Shown: positions 8,020 through 18,855, numbered from the stretch's first letter. The stretch: 64,000 bases of DNA from Paracoccus limosus (GCF_009711185.1 NZ_WMIF01000014.1:36977-100976); one strand, 5' to 3'. Numbers and translations are program-made. The notes: generated by a model from the letters alone, not told the origin.

Positions 8020-8064
8020 GCAATGACTTGCCTTTCGTGGCGAAAAGGCTTGCCTGATCATTGC
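8020..8064. repeat. Nested inverted repeat before opgG
   Basis: The outer arms GCAATGA (8020-8026) and TCATTGC (8058-8064) are perfect complements. Inside them, GCCTTTCG (8030-8037) pairs with CGAAAAGGC (8041-8049) with one bulge. The RNA could fold into a long stem about 60 bases before the opgG start. It may terminate the upstream gene or act in the opgG leader; there is no clear T run. Confidence 0.4.
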
Positions 8065-8125
8065 TGCAATGCCAAATCCGCACCGAAATTCCGCCCCGCC
8101 GGGCAGAAAGATTAGGACTAAGCCA

Positions 8126-9694
8126 ATGCAACGCCGTGAATTTGTCATCTCTGCCGGAGCGGCGCTTGCAGCCGCAAGCTCGCTTGGTGCGGCCTTCGCG
8201 CAGGAGGCGCCGACGAATCCCGCTGCACCAGCGGAACCTGCGGCAACCCCCGAGCCCGCCAAGCCCTTCGGTTTCGAGGATGTGGCGGCCTTGGCCCGCG
8301 ATCTGGCCGGCAAGCCCTATGCCTATCGCGATGCCGAGCTGGTGGGCAGCTTTGCCAATCTGACCTATGACCAGTATCGCGGCATCCGTTTTCGCCGCGA
8401 CCGCGACCCCTGGGCCGGCAGCCGCGATTTCGCGCTGGACCTGCTGGCGCCGGGTGCGATCTTTCACGAGCCGGTCGATATCAGTCTGGTCGACAATGGC
8501 GTGGTGATCCCGGTCAAGTTCGACCCGCACATGTTCGAATTCGATCCGGCGCAATTCCCCGATGGCGTCGATTACGAATCCGTCGGCAACATGGGCTTTT
8601 CCGGCTTTCGTCTGCGCGCGCCGCTGAACCGGCCCGATGTGATGGACGAATTCGTCGTCTTTCAGGGCGCGAGCTATTTCCGCGCCGTAGCGCGCGGCAC
8701 GCTTTACGGCATCTCGGCACGCGGGCTTGCCATCGGCACCGGCACCGCCGAGGGCGAGGAATTCCCGCTGTTCCGCGGCTTCTGGATCCACAAGCCGAAC
8801 GAGCGCGACCGCTATGTGGTCATCCATGCGCTGCTGGACAGCCGCTCGGTCTCGGGCGCGTTCGAGTTCCGCATCACCCCCGGCGCCGAGACGGTGTTCG
8901 ACACCCGCGTGGCGCTGTTCCCGCGTCAGGACATGCGCAATATCGGCATCGCGCCGCTGACCTCGATGTATTGGTTCGGCCCGACCGACCGCACCCGCGT
9001 CGACGATTACCGCCCCGCCGTGCATGACAGCGACGGGTTGCAGATGCTGACCGGGGGCGAGCAGCGGCTGTGGCGGGTGCTGTCGGGCCATTCGACGCTG
9101 CAGGTCTCGGCCTTCATGGACGAAAACCCGCTGGGCTTTGGTCTGGCGCAGCGCGCGCGCAGCTTTGACGCCTATCAGGACGCCGAGGCGCGCTATGAAA
9201 AGCGGCCCTCGGCCTGGATCGCGCCGCAGGATGGCTGGGGCAAGGGCACGGTCACGCTGGTCGAAATCCCGGTGCAGAACGAGTTCAACGACAATATCGT
9301 CAGCTTCTGGCAGCCTTCGGACACGCTGAAGGCCGGCGAGCGCTATGATTTCAACTACAATCTCAGCTTTGCCCCCGAGCCGCCGGACAGCGCCCCGATC
9401 GCCCGCGTGATCGAGACCATGTCCGGCCAGTCGGTGAACAATGCCGGCGCGCGCACCTTTGTCATCGACTATGATCTGGATCTGTTCGGCACCGATGATC
9501 CGGTGCCGCAGATCCGCACCAGTTCCGGCAGCATCGGCCACAGCTATCTGCTGCGCCTGCCCGATCAGGGGCGGATGCGGCTGGCCTTCGAATATCTGCC
9601 GGATGGCGAGAAACTGGCCGACCTGTCGGTGGTTCTGAACGGGCCCGAGGGACCGCTCAGCGAAAGCTGGATCGCCCGCTGGACGCGGGAGTAG
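8126..9694 (+). CDS. opgG: Periplasmic glucan biosynthesis protein (OpgG/OpgD family)
   Basis: 522 residues. MdoG-family protein needed for the branched structure of osmoregulated periplasmic glucans. The N-terminus MQRREFV followed by an Ala-rich stretch ending AFAQ looks like a signal peptide with a twin-Arg motif, so export may be by Tat as for OpgD. Family features include 'FGFEDVAALARDLAGKPY', 'YDQYRGIRFRRD' and 'LTSMYWFGPTDRTRVDDYRP'. The start was chosen at the ATG at 8126, since it leads directly into the signal sequence; a frame-consistent ATG at 8069 would add an unlikely extension. It is the first gene of opgG-opgH-opgC, 4 bases before opgH. OpgD cannot be fully excluded. Confidence 0.9.
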   Translation: MQRREFVISAGAALAAASSLGAAFAQEAPTNPAAPAEPAATPEPAKPFGFEDVAALARDLAGKPYAYRDAELVGSFANLTYDQYRGIRFRRDRDPWAGSRDFALDLLAPGAIFHEPVDISLVDNGVVIPVKFDPHMFEFDPAQFPDGVDYESVGNMGFSGFRLRAPLNRPDVMDEFVVFQGASYFRAVARGTLYGISARGLAIGTGTAEGEEFPLFRGFWIHKPNERDRYVVIHALLDSRSVSGAFEFRITPGAETVFDTRVALFPRQDMRNIGIAPLTSMYWFGPTDRTRVDDYRPAVHDSDGLQMLTGGEQRLWRVLSGHSTLQVSAFMDENPLGFGLAQRARSFDAYQDAEARYEKRPSAWIAPQDGWGKGTVTLVEIPVQNEFNDNIVSFWQPSDTLKAGERYDFNYNLSFAPEPPDSAPIARVIETMSGQSVNNAGARTFVIDYDLDLFGTDDPVPQIRTSSGSIGHSYLLRLPDQGRMRLAFEYLPDGEKLADLSVVLNGPEGPLSESWIARWTRE

Positions 9695-9698
9695 CATC

Positions 9699-11867
9699 GT
9701 GAGCCAAGCGCAGCACGTGACGCCCGATCCGGCCCCGTCCGCAGCAGCGAACCTGCCGCTGTCCGAGGAAGCCAGCTGGGAGGCTTTGGGCATCGAGCTG
9801 CCCGAGGCACAGGCCACGCCGCCCGAGGCGCCGCTGGACATGCCCGAGCAGGATTTCCGCGCCGCGCCGCCACCCGGTCCGCGCGCGGGCTTTCCCAGCC
9901 TGCGCACGATTCTGGCGCGGCTGATCGCCTTTGGCGGCGCTGCGGCCATTGCCGTGATCGGCTGGCAGCAGATGGATCAGGCCTTTGGCGCCAATGTCAC
10001 CTTTCTGCAGGGCGTGCTTCTGGTGCTGTTCGGGCTGACCTTTGCCTGGGTCGGCTTTTCCTTTTGCTCGATGGTCGCGGGCTTTCTGGCGCCGCGCCTG
10101 ACCACGCCCACCGGGCCCAATACGGCGCGCATCGCCGTCATCATGCCGGTCTATAACGAGGATTCCGCCGCGACCGCCGGCCTGCTGGCGGCGCTGGCGC
10201 GCGATCTTTATCGCGTGGGACTGGGCGAGCGGACCGAGATCTTTGTGCTGTCCGACAGCCGCAAGCCTGCCGCCGTCTTTGAGGAAATGGTGGCGGTCAG
10301 CCGGCTGCGCGACATTTCTCCGGTGCCGGTCTGGTATCGGCGGCGCAAGAACAACAAGGGCCGCAAGGCCGGCAACGTCGCCGATTTCGTCAGCCGCTGG
10401 GGCGGGCGCTATGAGCAGATGGTGGTTCTGGACGCCGACAGCGTCATGGGCGCGCAGACCATCAAGGCGCTGTCGGCGCGCATGAATGCCGATCCGGCGG
10501 TCGGGCTGATCCAGACCATGCCGATGCTGGTCGGCGGCCAGACGATCTTTGCCCGGCTGACGCAATTCGCGGGCCGGGTCTATGGGCCGGCGATCGCGCG
10601 CGGCGTCGCGGCATGGTCGGGCAACAGCGGCAACTTCTGGGGCCATAACGCCATCATCCGCGTTGCCGCCTTTGCGCAATGCTGCGGCCTGCCGGACCTG
10701 CCGGGCAAGCCGCCCTTTGGCGGCGCAGTGCTGAGCCATGATTTCGTCGAGGCGGCGCTGTTGCGCCGGGCCGGCTGGAAGGTGCGGCTGGACCACGACC
10801 TGCGCGACAGTTTCGAGGGCAGCCCGCCGACGCTTCTGGACATGGCCGTGCGCGAGCGCCGCTGGGCGCAGGGCAACCTGCAACACGCGCGGCTGATCTT
10901 CTCGCGCGGGTTCACCTGGGTCACGCGGGCGCATTTCACCATCGGCATCCTTGGCTTTCTGATGTCGCCGATCTGGCTGGCGATGATCCTTGTCGGTCTG
11001 GCGCTGTCGGCCAATGTGCTGCTGTCGCGGCCGGATTATTTCCCGCAGACCTATCAGCTGTTCCCGGAATGGCCGACCTTTGATCCGGTGCGGATGCTGT
11101 GGCTGTTCGTGGCCGCCATGTCCTTTCTGCTGGTGCCGAAATTCATCGGCCTGTTCCGGGCATGGCTGCGGCCGCTGGCGCGCAATTCCGGCGGTCCGGT
11201 GCGGCTGCTTGGCTCGGCCCTGTTCGAGATCACGCTGTCGGCCCTGATCGCGCCGGTGCAGATGCTGATCCAGACCCGGCAGATCTATGACATCCTGCGC
11301 GGCCGCGATTCCGGTTGGGAGGCGCAGGTGCGCGCCGGCCAGATGCCGCCGTGGAGCGTGGTTTTGCGCCGCCATGCGCTGCATGTGGTGCTGGGCGTCG
11401 GCACGCTGGTGGTGCTGTCGCTGTTTGCGCCCTGGCAACTGGTCTGGCTGTCGCCGATCCTGGCCGGGCTGATCCTGTCGCCGATGACCTCGCGCTGGTC
11501 GGCCAGCCCGGTCTTTGGCCGCTGGGCGCGCCGCCACGGCTTGCTCGTCACCCCCGAGGAACGCGACCCGCCCGAGATCCTGACCGCCGCCAATGCGCTG
11601 GATTACCGCATCTCGGGGCTGTTGCCGCGCATCGGGCTGGACCCGCTGGGCCGCGATGGCGTCATGCGGGCACGTGTGCTGGGGCTGGCGCAGCCCGATA
11701 CGGCGCGCGGCCCGGCCTCGGCGCGGCTGGACGCCATCTCGGCCGAGGCGAAGCTTGTCCATGCGGCGACCCAGGCCGAGGCGCTGAGTTTCCTGACCGA
11801 GGCCGAAAAGCTGGCCCTACTGGAGGATCGTGCCCTGATCGAACGTTTCGCGGCGCTGCCCAGATGA
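9699..11867 (+). CDS. opgH: Glucan glucosyltransferase OpgH
   Basis: 722 residues with a GTG start 4 bases after opgG. Inner-membrane GT2-family transferase that makes the beta-glucan backbone from UDP-glucose. Membrane helices lie near 65-85 and 100-125. The cytoplasmic catalytic domain has 'VIMPVYNED' near 148, the metal-binding 'VVLDADSVM' near 243, 'SHDFVEAALLRRAGW' near 350 and the QxxRW-type 'RRWAQGNLQH' near 387. Several more helices follow near 410-580. The N-terminal cytoplasmic tail is Pro/Ala-rich and low complexity. Its stop overlaps the opgC start (ATGA). Confidence 0.93.
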   Translation: MSQAQHVTPDPAPSAAANLPLSEEASWEALGIELPEAQATPPEAPLDMPEQDFRAAPPPGPRAGFPSLRTILARLIAFGGAAAIAVIGWQQMDQAFGANVTFLQGVLLVLFGLTFAWVGFSFCSMVAGFLAPRLTTPTGPNTARIAVIMPVYNEDSAATAGLLAALARDLYRVGLGERTEIFVLSDSRKPAAVFEEMVAVSRLRDISPVPVWYRRRKNNKGRKAGNVADFVSRWGGRYEQMVVLDADSVMGAQTIKALSARMNADPAVGLIQTMPMLVGGQTIFARLTQFAGRVYGPAIARGVAAWSGNSGNFWGHNAIIRVAAFAQCCGLPDLPGKPPFGGAVLSHDFVEAALLRRAGWKVRLDHDLRDSFEGSPPTLLDMAVRERRWAQGNLQHARLIFSRGFTWVTRAHFTIGILGFLMSPIWLAMILVGLALSANVLLSRPDYFPQTYQLFPEWPTFDPVRMLWLFVAAMSFLLVPKFIGLFRAWLRPLARNSGGPVRLLGSALFEITLSALIAPVQMLIQTRQIYDILRGRDSGWEAQVRAGQMPPWSVVLRRHALHVVLGVGTLVVLSLFAPWQLVWLSPILAGLILSPMTSRWSASPVFGRWARRHGLLVTPEERDPPEILTAANALDYRISGLLPRIGLDPLGRDGVMRARVLGLAQPDTARGPASARLDAISAEAKLVHAATQAEALSFLTEAEKLALLEDRALIERFAALPR

Positions 11868-12991
11868 AGCGGATCGCGGCCCTGGACATGCTGCGCGGCT
11901 ATGCGCTGGTCTGCATCATGCTGGACCACATGCCGATGGGCGTTCTGCGCAATGTGACGCTGGCGAATTTCACCGTCTTTGACGCGGCCGAGCTGTTCGT
12001 GCTGCTGTCGGGGTTTCTAGTGGGCATGGTCTGGGTCAAGGTCGAAGAGCGTCAGGGCCTGCGCGCCGCGCAATGGCGCTTTTTGCGCAGGGCGTTTCAG
12101 GTCTGGCTGGCGCTGGTCTGCGGTGCGGTACTCCTGGCGCTGTTCTCGCATCTGCTGTTTGCGCTGAAGATCAACCATACGGCGGTCTGGTTCCAGTATT
12201 CGCGCTGGATCTGGGAAAATCCGCTGGGCTATCTCGGCACGGTCATGCTGATGTGGATGCAGCCGAACCTGCTGGACGTGCTGGCGCTCTATGTCGTGCT
12301 GATCGTGACGGTGCCGGTGACGGTGCCCTTCCTGATGCGGCTGCCGTGGCTTGCCATGGCGGTGTCGCTGGCGGTCTGGTGGTTTGCCGCGCCGCTGAAC
12401 ACGCTGGTGCCGAACCAGCGCCCGGGCGGGTTGCTGTTCAACCCGTTCGGCTGGCAGCTTTTGTTCTTTATCGGCGTGGCGCTGGGGGCTTTCCGTCGCC
12501 AGATCATGCCCGTGCTGCGCCGGCAGTCGCGCCTGCTGACCATCCTTTCCGTGGGCGTTCTGATGTTCGGCGCAGCGATCCTGATCTGCTGGCGCATTGG
12601 AGAACCGGCGAAGGACGTCGCGGCCTTTCTGAAGTCGATCTATGGCGAGATCGACAAATGGTCGCTGGACGGTCTGCGGCTCATGTCGATCATGGCGGCC
12701 AGCTGGCTGGTCGCGGTGCCGCTGGCGGGGATCTTTGAATGGATGGCCAATACCGCGCTTGGCCGCGATCTGGCCGAGATCGGGCGCGGCGGGCTGTGGT
12801 CCTTCATCGCCTGCGTGATGCTGTCGATCTGGGGCGACGCGCTGGACATGATGGCGCCGCCCGACATGCCCGGTGTTCTGCTGCGCATCGCCATCGACCT
12901 GTGGGTGATCGCGGCGCTATGGGTGGTGGCGGCGATCTGGCTCAGACGCCACGAATGGATGGGCCGGCTGCGCGCGCGGATCTTGGGCTGA
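11864..12991 (+). CDS. opgC: OPG-modifying membrane acyltransferase OpgC
   Basis: 375 residues starting at an ATG that overlaps the opgH stop (ATGA). The N-terminus 'RIAALDMLRGYALVCIMLDH' is the start of the OpgC family, which adds succinyl groups to periplasmic glucans. About ten hydrophobic membrane segments follow, with short charged loops. OpgC in Rhodobacter sphaeroides does the same job and sits in its opg operon. The following gene starts 12 bases later, so the transcript probably continues into fhs. Confidence 0.88.
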   Translation: MKRIAALDMLRGYALVCIMLDHMPMGVLRNVTLANFTVFDAAELFVLLSGFLVGMVWVKVEERQGLRAAQWRFLRRAFQVWLALVCGAVLLALFSHLLFALKINHTAVWFQYSRWIWENPLGYLGTVMLMWMQPNLLDVLALYVVLIVTVPVTVPFLMRLPWLAMAVSLAVWWFAAPLNTLVPNQRPGGLLFNPFGWQLLFFIGVALGAFRRQIMPVLRRQSRLLTILSVGVLMFGAAILICWRIGEPAKDVAAFLKSIYGEIDKWSLDGLRLMSIMAASWLVAVPLAGIFEWMANTALGRDLAEIGRGGLWSFIACVMLSIWGDALDMMAPPDMPGVLLRIAIDLWVIAALWVVAAIWLRRHEWMGRLRARILG

Positions 12992-13003
12992 ACAGGAGCA
13001 AGC

Positions 13004-14671
13004 ATGAAATCCGATATCGAGATCGCCCGCGAGGCGCAGAAACGCCCGATCTCGGACATCGCGGCCCGGCTGGGGCTGGGGCCGCTGGATTTCCTGCCCT
13101 ATGGCCATGACAAGGCCAAGATCACGCATGAATTCATCGCGGGCCTTGCCGGCCGGCCGCAGGGGCGGCTGGTGCTGGTCACCGCGATCAACCCGACCCC
13201 CGCCGGCGAGGGCAAGACCACGACCACCGTGGGGCTGGGCGACGGGCTGAACCGCATCGGCAAGCGCGCGACGATCTGCATTCGCGAGGCAAGCCTTGGT
13301 CCGAATTTCGGCATGAAGGGTGGGGCTGCCGGCGGCGGCATGGCCCAGATCGTGCCGATGGAGGACATGAACCTGCATTTCACCGGCGATTTCCACGCCA
13401 TCACCAGCGCGCATAACCTGCTGTCGGCAATGATCGACAACCACATCTACTGGGGCAATGCGCTGCGCATCGACCCGCGCCGCATCGCATGGCGTCGGGT
13501 CATGGATATGAACGATCGTGTGCTGCGCCAGACCGTGGTCGCGCTTGGCGGCCCGCCGAACGGTTACCCGCGCGAGACCGGCTTTGACATCACCGTCGCC
13601 TCCGAGGTGATGGCGATCCTGTGTCTGGCCTCGGATCTGGCCGATCTGCAAGAGCGGCTGGGCCGCATCGTCATCGGCTATACCATCGACCGCCAGCCGA
13701 TCACCGCGCGCGACATCGGCGCCGATGGCGCGATGACGGTGCTGCTGCGCGACGCCTTGCAGCCCAATCTGGTGCAGACGCTGGAAAACAACCCGGCGCT
13801 GGTGCATGGCGGCCCCTTTGCCAATATCGCGCATGGCTGCAACTCGATCATGGCGACGCGCACCGCGCTGGCGCTGTCGGATTACGTGGTGACCGAGGCC
13901 GGCTTCGGCGCCGATCTGGGGGCCGAGAAATTCCTCGACATCAAATGCCGGCTGGGCGGGCTTGCGCCGGCGGCGGTGGTGCTGGTGGCGACGGTGCGCG
14001 CGCTCAAGATGAACGGCGGCGTGGCGCGCGCCGATCTGGGGCAGGAAAACGTCGCCGCCCTGCGCGCTGGCTGCGCCAATCTTGGCCGCCATATCGAGAA
14101 CCTGCAGATTTACGGCGCGCCGGTGGTGGTGGCGATCAACCATTTCACCAGCGACACCGCGGCCGAAATCGCCGCCCTGCAGGACTATTGCGCCGACCAT
14201 GGCGTGCAGGCCGTGCTGTGCCGGCACTGGGCCGAGGGCAGCGCGGGGGCCGTGGATCTGGCCCGGCAGGTGGTGACGCTTTGCGAGCAGGCCGCCGATT
14301 TCACGCTGCTTTATCCCGATGAGCTGAGCCTGTCGGACAAGATCGAGACCGTCTGCAAGCGCATCTACCGCGCCGAGGCGGTCGAGTTCCTGCCGCATGT
14401 GCGCGATCAGCTGCAGGTCTGGCAGGCGGCAGGGCATGGCCATCTGCCGGTGTGCCTTGCCAAGACGCAATACAGCTTTTCCGCCGATCCGACGGCGCTT
14501 GGCGCGCCGACCGGCTTCAGCGTGCCGGTGCGCGAGGTGCGTCTGGCCGCCGGCGCGGGCTTTGTCGTGGCGATCTGCGGCGACATCATGACCATGCCCG
14601 GCCTGCCGCGCGAACCGGCGGCGCTGCGCATCGGCCTTGACGATCAGGGCCGCATCGAGGGGCTGTTCTGA
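13004..14671 (+). CDS. fhs: Formate-tetrahydrofolate ligase
   Basis: 555 residues, full length. It joins formate to tetrahydrofolate with ATP, giving 10-formyl-THF for one-carbon metabolism. The ATP loop '[19 protein letters not shown]' is at about 64-82 and '[19 protein letters not shown]' follows near 92. '[18 protein letters not shown]' is also typical of the family. It lies in a tight operon behind opgC and one base before nadD. That placement with glucan genes is unusual and probably reflects shared transcription rather than a shared pathway. Confidence 0.96.
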   Translation: MKSDIEIAREAQKRPISDIAARLGLGPLDFLPYGHDKAKITHEFIAGLAGRPQGRLVLVTAINPTPAGEGKTTTTVGLGDGLNRIGKRATICIREASLGPNFGMKGGAAGGGMAQIVPMEDMNLHFTGDFHAITSAHNLLSAMIDNHIYWGNALRIDPRRIAWRRVMDMNDRVLRQTVVALGGPPNGYPRETGFDITVASEVMAILCLASDLADLQERLGRIVIGYTIDRQPITARDIGADGAMTVLLRDALQPNLVQTLENNPALVHGGPFANIAHGCNSIMATRTALALSDYVVTEAGFGADLGAEKFLDIKCRLGGLAPAAVVLVATVRALKMNGGVARADLGQENVAALRAGCANLGRHIENLQIYGAPVVVAINHFTSDTAAEIAALQDYCADHGVQAVLCRHWAEGSAGAVDLARQVVTLCEQAADFTLLYPDELSLSDKIETVCKRIYRAEAVEFLPHVRDQLQVWQAAGHGHLPVCLAKTQYSFSADPTALGAPTGFSVPVREVRLAAGAGFVVAICGDIMTMPGLPREPAALRIGLDDQGRIEGLF

Positions 14672-14672
14672 C

Positions 14673-15266
14673 ATGCGCGCCGGCCTGCCACTGGCGCCGC
14701 CCGGGCTACGGGTCGGGCTGCTGGGGGGATCCTTCGATCCGGCGCATCAGGGCCATGTCCGCATCACCGAAGAGGCGCTGCGCCGGTTCCGGCTGGACCG
14801 GATCTGGTGGCTGGTCAGCCCGGGCAACCCGCTCAAGCCGCATGGCCCCGCACCTTTGGCCGAGCGGATGGCCAATGCCCGCCGCATGATGCAACACCCG
14901 CGCGTCGCCATCACCGATGTCGAGACGCGGCTGGGCACCCGGATGACGGCCGACACGGTCGCGGCCTTGCAGCGGCTTTATCCGGGGGTGCGCTTCGTCT
15001 GGCTGATGGGGGCTGACAATATGGTGCAATTCGACCGTTGGGACCGCTGGGCCGAGATCGCGGCCCGCCTGCCGATCGGGGTGATCGCGCGGCCGGGCTG
15101 GCGGATGCCGGCGCGGTTTTCGCGTGCGGCGCGGATACTGGGGCCGGCGCGGCTGCCCGATGAACAGGCCGGCCTGCTGGCCGATTGCCGTCCGCCGGTC
15201 TGGGCGATGATCAATGTGCCGATGAGCAAACTGTCTTCGACCGCGATCCGGGCGGGGCGGGCATGA
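14673..15266 (+). CDS. nadD: Nicotinate-nucleotide adenylyltransferase NadD
   Basis: 197 residues. It makes nicotinate adenine dinucleotide from NaMN and ATP, a late step of NAD synthesis. The nucleotidyltransferase motif [11 protein letters not shown] lies at residues 18-28, and the second motif appears near the end as 'LSSTAIRAG' (normally ISST-IR). '[11 protein letters not shown]' and '[14 protein letters not shown]' match the family. The ATG at 14673 starts one base after the fhs stop. Its own stop overlaps the dacB start. Confidence 0.95.
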   Translation: MRAGLPLAPPGLRVGLLGGSFDPAHQGHVRITEEALRRFRLDRIWWLVSPGNPLKPHGPAPLAERMANARRMMQHPRVAITDVETRLGTRMTADTVAALQRLYPGVRFVWLMGADNMVQFDRWDRWAEIAARLPIGVIARPGWRMPARFSRAARILGPARLPDEQAGLLADCRPPVWAMINVPMSKLSSTAIRAGRA

Positions 15267-16618
15267 TGCTGTCGCGACGCAGCCTTCTGGCCGGTATGGC
15301 GGTGCTGGCCCTGCCCATGCGGCTGCGGGCCGATCCCGCTGCGGCCATCGGCGCGGCGAAACTGGGCGCGGATGTGGCCTTTGCCGCGCTGGATGCGACC
15401 AGCGGCACGCTGCTGGCCGCGCGCGAGGCCGACCAGCCGATGGCACCGGCCAGCACGCTCAAGATCGTGACCGCGCTCTATGCCCTCGACCGGCTGGGCG
15501 CAGGGCACCGCTTTGCCACCCGCGTTCTGGCCGCGGGCGATACGCTGATCCTTGCCGGTGGCGGTGATCCGGTGCTCGACAGCGACGATCTGGCCGGGCT
15601 GGCGGGGCAGGTGGCGCAGGCGTGGCAGGGACCGCCACCGGCGCGTTTTCTGGTCTGGGGCGGCGCACTGCCGCATGTCGCCCGGCTCGACCCGGCGCAG
15701 GACGAATACCTGCCCTATAACCCGACTCTTTCGGGAATGATGCTGAACTTCAACCGGGTGCATTTGGACTGGCGCTCGGGGCAGATGGCGCTGCAGGCGC
15801 GCGGGCGCCGGCAATCGCCGCGCGCCTACAGCATCACCATCGCCGGCGTGGCGCGCTCCAGCCCGCTCTTTACCTATGATGGCAGCGGCCCCCGCGAAAG
15901 CTGGACGATTGCCCGCGGCGCCATGGGCGCGCAGGGCGCGCGCTGGCTGCCGGTGCGCCAGCCCGAACTTTATGCCGGCGACGTGTTCCAGACCCTGTGC
16001 CGCGCCCAAGGTCTGGCGCTGCCCGATCCCGAACGCGGCGATCTCGCCCCCACCGGACACGAGATCGCGCGCCATGACAGCCCGCCTCTGGACCGGATCC
16101 TGCGCGGCATGCTGGAATATTCGACCAACCTCACCGCAGAGGCTTTGGGCCTTGCCGCCAGCAGCGCGGGCGATCTGCGCGCCTCGGCGCAGGCGATGGT
16201 GCAATGGCTGGCTGCCCGCGATCCGCAGGCCCGGGCCGAGCTCTACGACCACTCGGGCCTGTCCTCGCGCAACCGGATCTCGCCGCTGACGCTGGCCCGG
16301 CTGCTGCAGGGCGAGGGCCGCGCCCGCGACCTCGCCGCCCTGCTCAAACATGTGCCGCTGCGCGACGCCAAGGGCAAGAAAACCGCAAGCCCGCTGCAGA
16401 TCCTGGCCAAGACCGGCACGCTGAACTTCGTCTCCAACCTCGCCGGCTATGCCAAGGACGCCGCCGGTCGCGAAATCGCCTTTGTGGTCTTCGCCGCCGA
16501 CGAAAACCGCCGCGCCGCCAGCGAGGGGCAGGAACTGCCCGACGGCGTCATCGGCTGGACGAAACGTGCCAAGGCGCTGCAACAGGCACTGGTCGAGGAT
16601 TTCCTCGCAACCGCCTGA
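15263..16618 (+). CDS. dacB: D-alanyl-D-alanine carboxypeptidase/endopeptidase (PBP4)
   Basis: 451 residues. Periplasmic class C penicillin-binding protein that trims D-Ala from peptidoglycan stems and cuts D-Ala crosslinks. The ATG at 15263 overlaps the nadD stop (ATGA) and opens a signal peptide with twin Arg ('[19 protein letters not shown]'). The three catalytic motifs are present: SxxK as STLK near 63, SxN as SSRN near 333 and KTG near 382. Last gene of the opgG-dacB run. The downstream DNA turns to the opposite strand. Confidence 0.93.
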   Translation: MMLSRRSLLAGMAVLALPMRLRADPAAAIGAAKLGADVAFAALDATSGTLLAAREADQPMAPASTLKIVTALYALDRLGAGHRFATRVLAAGDTLILAGGGDPVLDSDDLAGLAGQVAQAWQGPPPARFLVWGGALPHVARLDPAQDEYLPYNPTLSGMMLNFNRVHLDWRSGQMALQARGRRQSPRAYSITIAGVARSSPLFTYDGSGPRESWTIARGAMGAQGARWLPVRQPELYAGDVFQTLCRAQGLALPDPERGDLAPTGHEIARHDSPPLDRILRGMLEYSTNLTAEALGLAASSAGDLRASAQAMVQWLAARDPQARAELYDHSGLSSRNRISPLTLARLLQGEGRARDLAALLKHVPLRDAKGKKTASPLQILAKTGTLNFVSNLAGYAKDAAGREIAFVVFAADENRRAASEGQELPDGVIGWTKRAKALQQALVEDFLATA

Positions 16619-16673
16619 TTTCACCATTTTCCAAATACCCCTGCGGCCGCGCCACCCGCGCTGCCGCCGGGCG

Positions 16674-17096
16674 TTACAAGACCCGGTGCCGGGCGCGCGT
16701 CGCCAGTTCGATCGCCGCCGCATGCAGCCGGTCGATCTCCAGCTGCTCGCGGATCTCGGCCAGCATTTCGGCCTCGATCTCGCCCAGCCGCCCGTCCGAG
16801 GCAGCGACATCGCAGGCCAGCAGATAGGCGGTGTCATACAGCTTTTCGGGCAGCGACTCGCGCACCAGCCCGAACAGCGCATCCAGCCCGTCCTCTTCCT
16901 CGAACAGGCTCATCACCGTCTGCGATACGGCGCGGACGCGGTCGATGTCATAGCTGGCAAAGACCGGCGTGTGGTTCACCGCGCGCTCGATCGCGACCAG
17001 TTCCGCCGTGCGCAGATTCTGGTCCGAGGCCGAGACCCCGACCATCACCGCCACCAGCGCATCGCAGGGCGAGAATGACGGAACACTGTCGGGCAT
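16674..17096 (-). CDS. TerB-like tellurite-resistance family protein
   Basis: 140 residues. An all-helical TerB-like protein with the typical acidic features: '[20 protein letters not shown]' early and '[20 protein letters not shown]' near 95-115. These Asp-rich helices resemble the metal-binding sites of the TerB fold. It is a single-gene unit, convergent with dacB and divergent from lysS. Most such chromosomal proteins have no proven link with tellurite. The role is unknown. Confidence 0.78.
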   Translation of the reverse strand: MPDSVPSFSPCDALVAVMVGVSASDQNLRTAELVAIERAVNHTPVFASYDIDRVRAVSQTVMSLFEEEDGLDALFGLVRESLPEKLYDTAYLLACDVAASDGRLGEIEAEMLAEIREQLEIDRLHAAAIELATRARHRVL

Positions 17097-17183
17097 GCTA
17101 TTTCTCCATGGGTTTCAGGGGTAATTATTGACCATTCTCCAGCGTTTCAATACGGGGAAGTTTCGAGTGAATGGAGACCCGAG

Positions 17184-18776
17184 ATGACCGCTCTGCGCGA
17201 CGCCGCGATGAAATCCAAGGCCTGGCCCTTTGAAGAGGCCCGCCGCGTGCTGAAGCGCTATGAAAAGAAGGACCCGGAAAAGGGCTATGTGCTCTTCGAG
17301 ACCGGCTATGGTCCCTCGGGTCTGCCCCATATCGGCACCTTCGGCGAGGTGGCGCGTACGACGATGATCCGCCGCGCCTTCCAGATGATCTCGGACATTC
17401 CGACGCGGCTGTTCTGCTTCTCGGATGACATGGACGGCATGCGCAAGGTGCCCGAGAACGTGCCGCAGCAAGAGATGCTGCGCGAGCATCTGCAGGAACC
17501 GCTGACCACGGTGCCTGACCCGTTCGGCGAATATGACAGCTTTGGCGGCCACAACAACGCCATGCTGCGCCGGTTCCTCGACACCTTCGGCTTCGAATAC
17601 GAATTCATCAGCGCGACCGAGTTCTACAAATCCGGCCAGTTCGACGCCACGTTGCTGCTGGCCGCCGAACGCTATGACGCGATCATGGAGATCATGCTGG
17701 CCAGCTTGCGCGAAGAGCGTCAGCAAACCTATTCCTGCTTTCTGCCGATCAGCCCCAAGACCGGCAAGGTGCTTTACGTGCCGATCAAGCATGTTGACGC
17801 GAAGAACGGCACCATCACCTTTGACGACGAGGACGGGCAGGAACTGACCCTGCCGGTCACCGGCGGCAATGTGAAGCTGCAATGGAAGCCCGACTTCGGT
17901 GCCCGTTGGGCGGCGCTGGATGTGGACTTTGAAATGTATGGCAAGGACCACAGCACCAATACGCCGATCTATGACGGCATCTGCAAGGTGCTGGGCGGCC
18001 GCGCGCCTGAACATTTCACCTATGAGCTGTTCCTGGATCAGGAAGGGCAGAAGATCTCGAAATCCAAGGGCAACGGGCTCAGCATCGACGAATGGCTGAC
18101 CTATGCGGCCACCGAGAGCCTCAGCTATTTCATGTATCAAAAGCCCAAGACCGCCAAGCGGATGTATTTCGACGTCATCCCGAAAGCGGTGGATGAATAT
18201 CACCAGCAGCTGCGCGCCTATCCCGATCAGAGCCCCGATCAGCAGCTGGCGAACCCGGTCTGGCACATCCATGGCGGTGAGGTTCCGGCATCCGACATGG
18301 TGGTGCCGTTCCAGATGCTCTTGAACCTTGCCTCGGTCGCAGGGGCCAAGGACAAGTCGGGGCTGTGGGGCTTTATCCGCCGCTATGCGCCCGAGGCCAG
18401 CCCCGAGACCAACCCGACGCTGGACCATGCCGCCGAATTCGCCGTGCGCTATTTCAATGACTTCGTGGCGCCGACGCGGACTTTCCGCCTGCCTTCCGAG
18501 GTCGAGCGCCGCGCGCTGGAGGATCTGGCAGGGCGGCTGGCGGCATGGGACCAGCCGGCCGATGCCGAGGCGCTGCAGACCATGGTTTTTGCCATCGGCC
18601 GCGAGCATGGGTTCGAGCCGATGAAGGACTGGTTCCAGGCGCTGTATCAGGTGCTCCTGGGTGCCGATCAGGGGCCGCGCTTTGGCGGTTTCATCGCGCT
18701 TTACGGCGTGGCCGAAACCCGCGCACTGATCGAGCGTGCCTTGGCAGGCGAACTGGCGGGGCCCACCCCCGCCTGA
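17184..18776 (+). CDS. lysS: Lysyl-tRNA synthetase, class I
   Basis: 530 residues. It charges tRNA-Lys. This is the archaeal-type class I enzyme, also normal in many alphaproteobacteria, and not the class II LysRS of most bacteria. The HIGH motif is HIGT near residue 49, within '[15 protein letters not shown]'. The KMSKS motif is [11 protein letters not shown] near 289. The C-terminal helix bundle is complete. The ATG at 17184 is preceded by GGAGACCCGAG. I see no second lysS in the window. Confidence 0.96.
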   Translation: MTALRDAAMKSKAWPFEEARRVLKRYEKKDPEKGYVLFETGYGPSGLPHIGTFGEVARTTMIRRAFQMISDIPTRLFCFSDDMDGMRKVPENVPQQEMLREHLQEPLTTVPDPFGEYDSFGGHNNAMLRRFLDTFGFEYEFISATEFYKSGQFDATLLLAAERYDAIMEIMLASLREERQQTYSCFLPISPKTGKVLYVPIKHVDAKNGTITFDDEDGQELTLPVTGGNVKLQWKPDFGARWAALDVDFEMYGKDHSTNTPIYDGICKVLGGRAPEHFTYELFLDQEGQKISKSKGNGLSIDEWLTYAATESLSYFMYQKPKTAKRMYFDVIPKAVDEYHQQLRAYPDQSPDQQLANPVWHIHGGEVPASDMVVPFQMLLNLASVAGAKDKSGLWGFIRRYAPEASPETNPTLDHAAEFAVRYFNDFVAPTRTFRLPSEVERRALEDLAGRLAAWDQPADAEALQTMVFAIGREHGFEPMKDWFQALYQVLLGADQGPRFGGFIALYGVAETRALIERALAGELAGPTPA

Positions 18777-18839
18777 CCTGAAACCTGACCGCCCGTTGAT
18801 GCCGCTGTTGCGTCTGGCCCCGTTGCCGCGCACGGTTGG

Positions 18840-18855
18840 TTAACGGGCGGTTAAC
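18840..18855. promoter_or_regulatory. CtrA-type binding site
   Basis: TTAACGGGCGGTTAAC is an exact TTAA-N7-TTAAC, the full CtrA consensus. It lies 86-101 bases upstream of the beta-helix gene at 18941. Such a motif is rare by chance in DNA of this GC content. CtrA in Rhodobacterales controls motility, gene transfer agents and related envelope genes. The direct effect here is inferred. Confidence 0.55.

Noticed and set aside
6944..9949. 1001-codon frame on the minus strand
   Set aside because: It is antisense to the secreted protein and opgG, crosses the intergenic hairpin and has a low-complexity Arg/Ala/Gly composition typical of shadow frames in GC-rich DNA.
9657..11762. 701-codon minus-strand frame
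   Set aside because: Antisense to opgH with Arg/Gln/His-rich composition; no motif, no ribosome-binding site.
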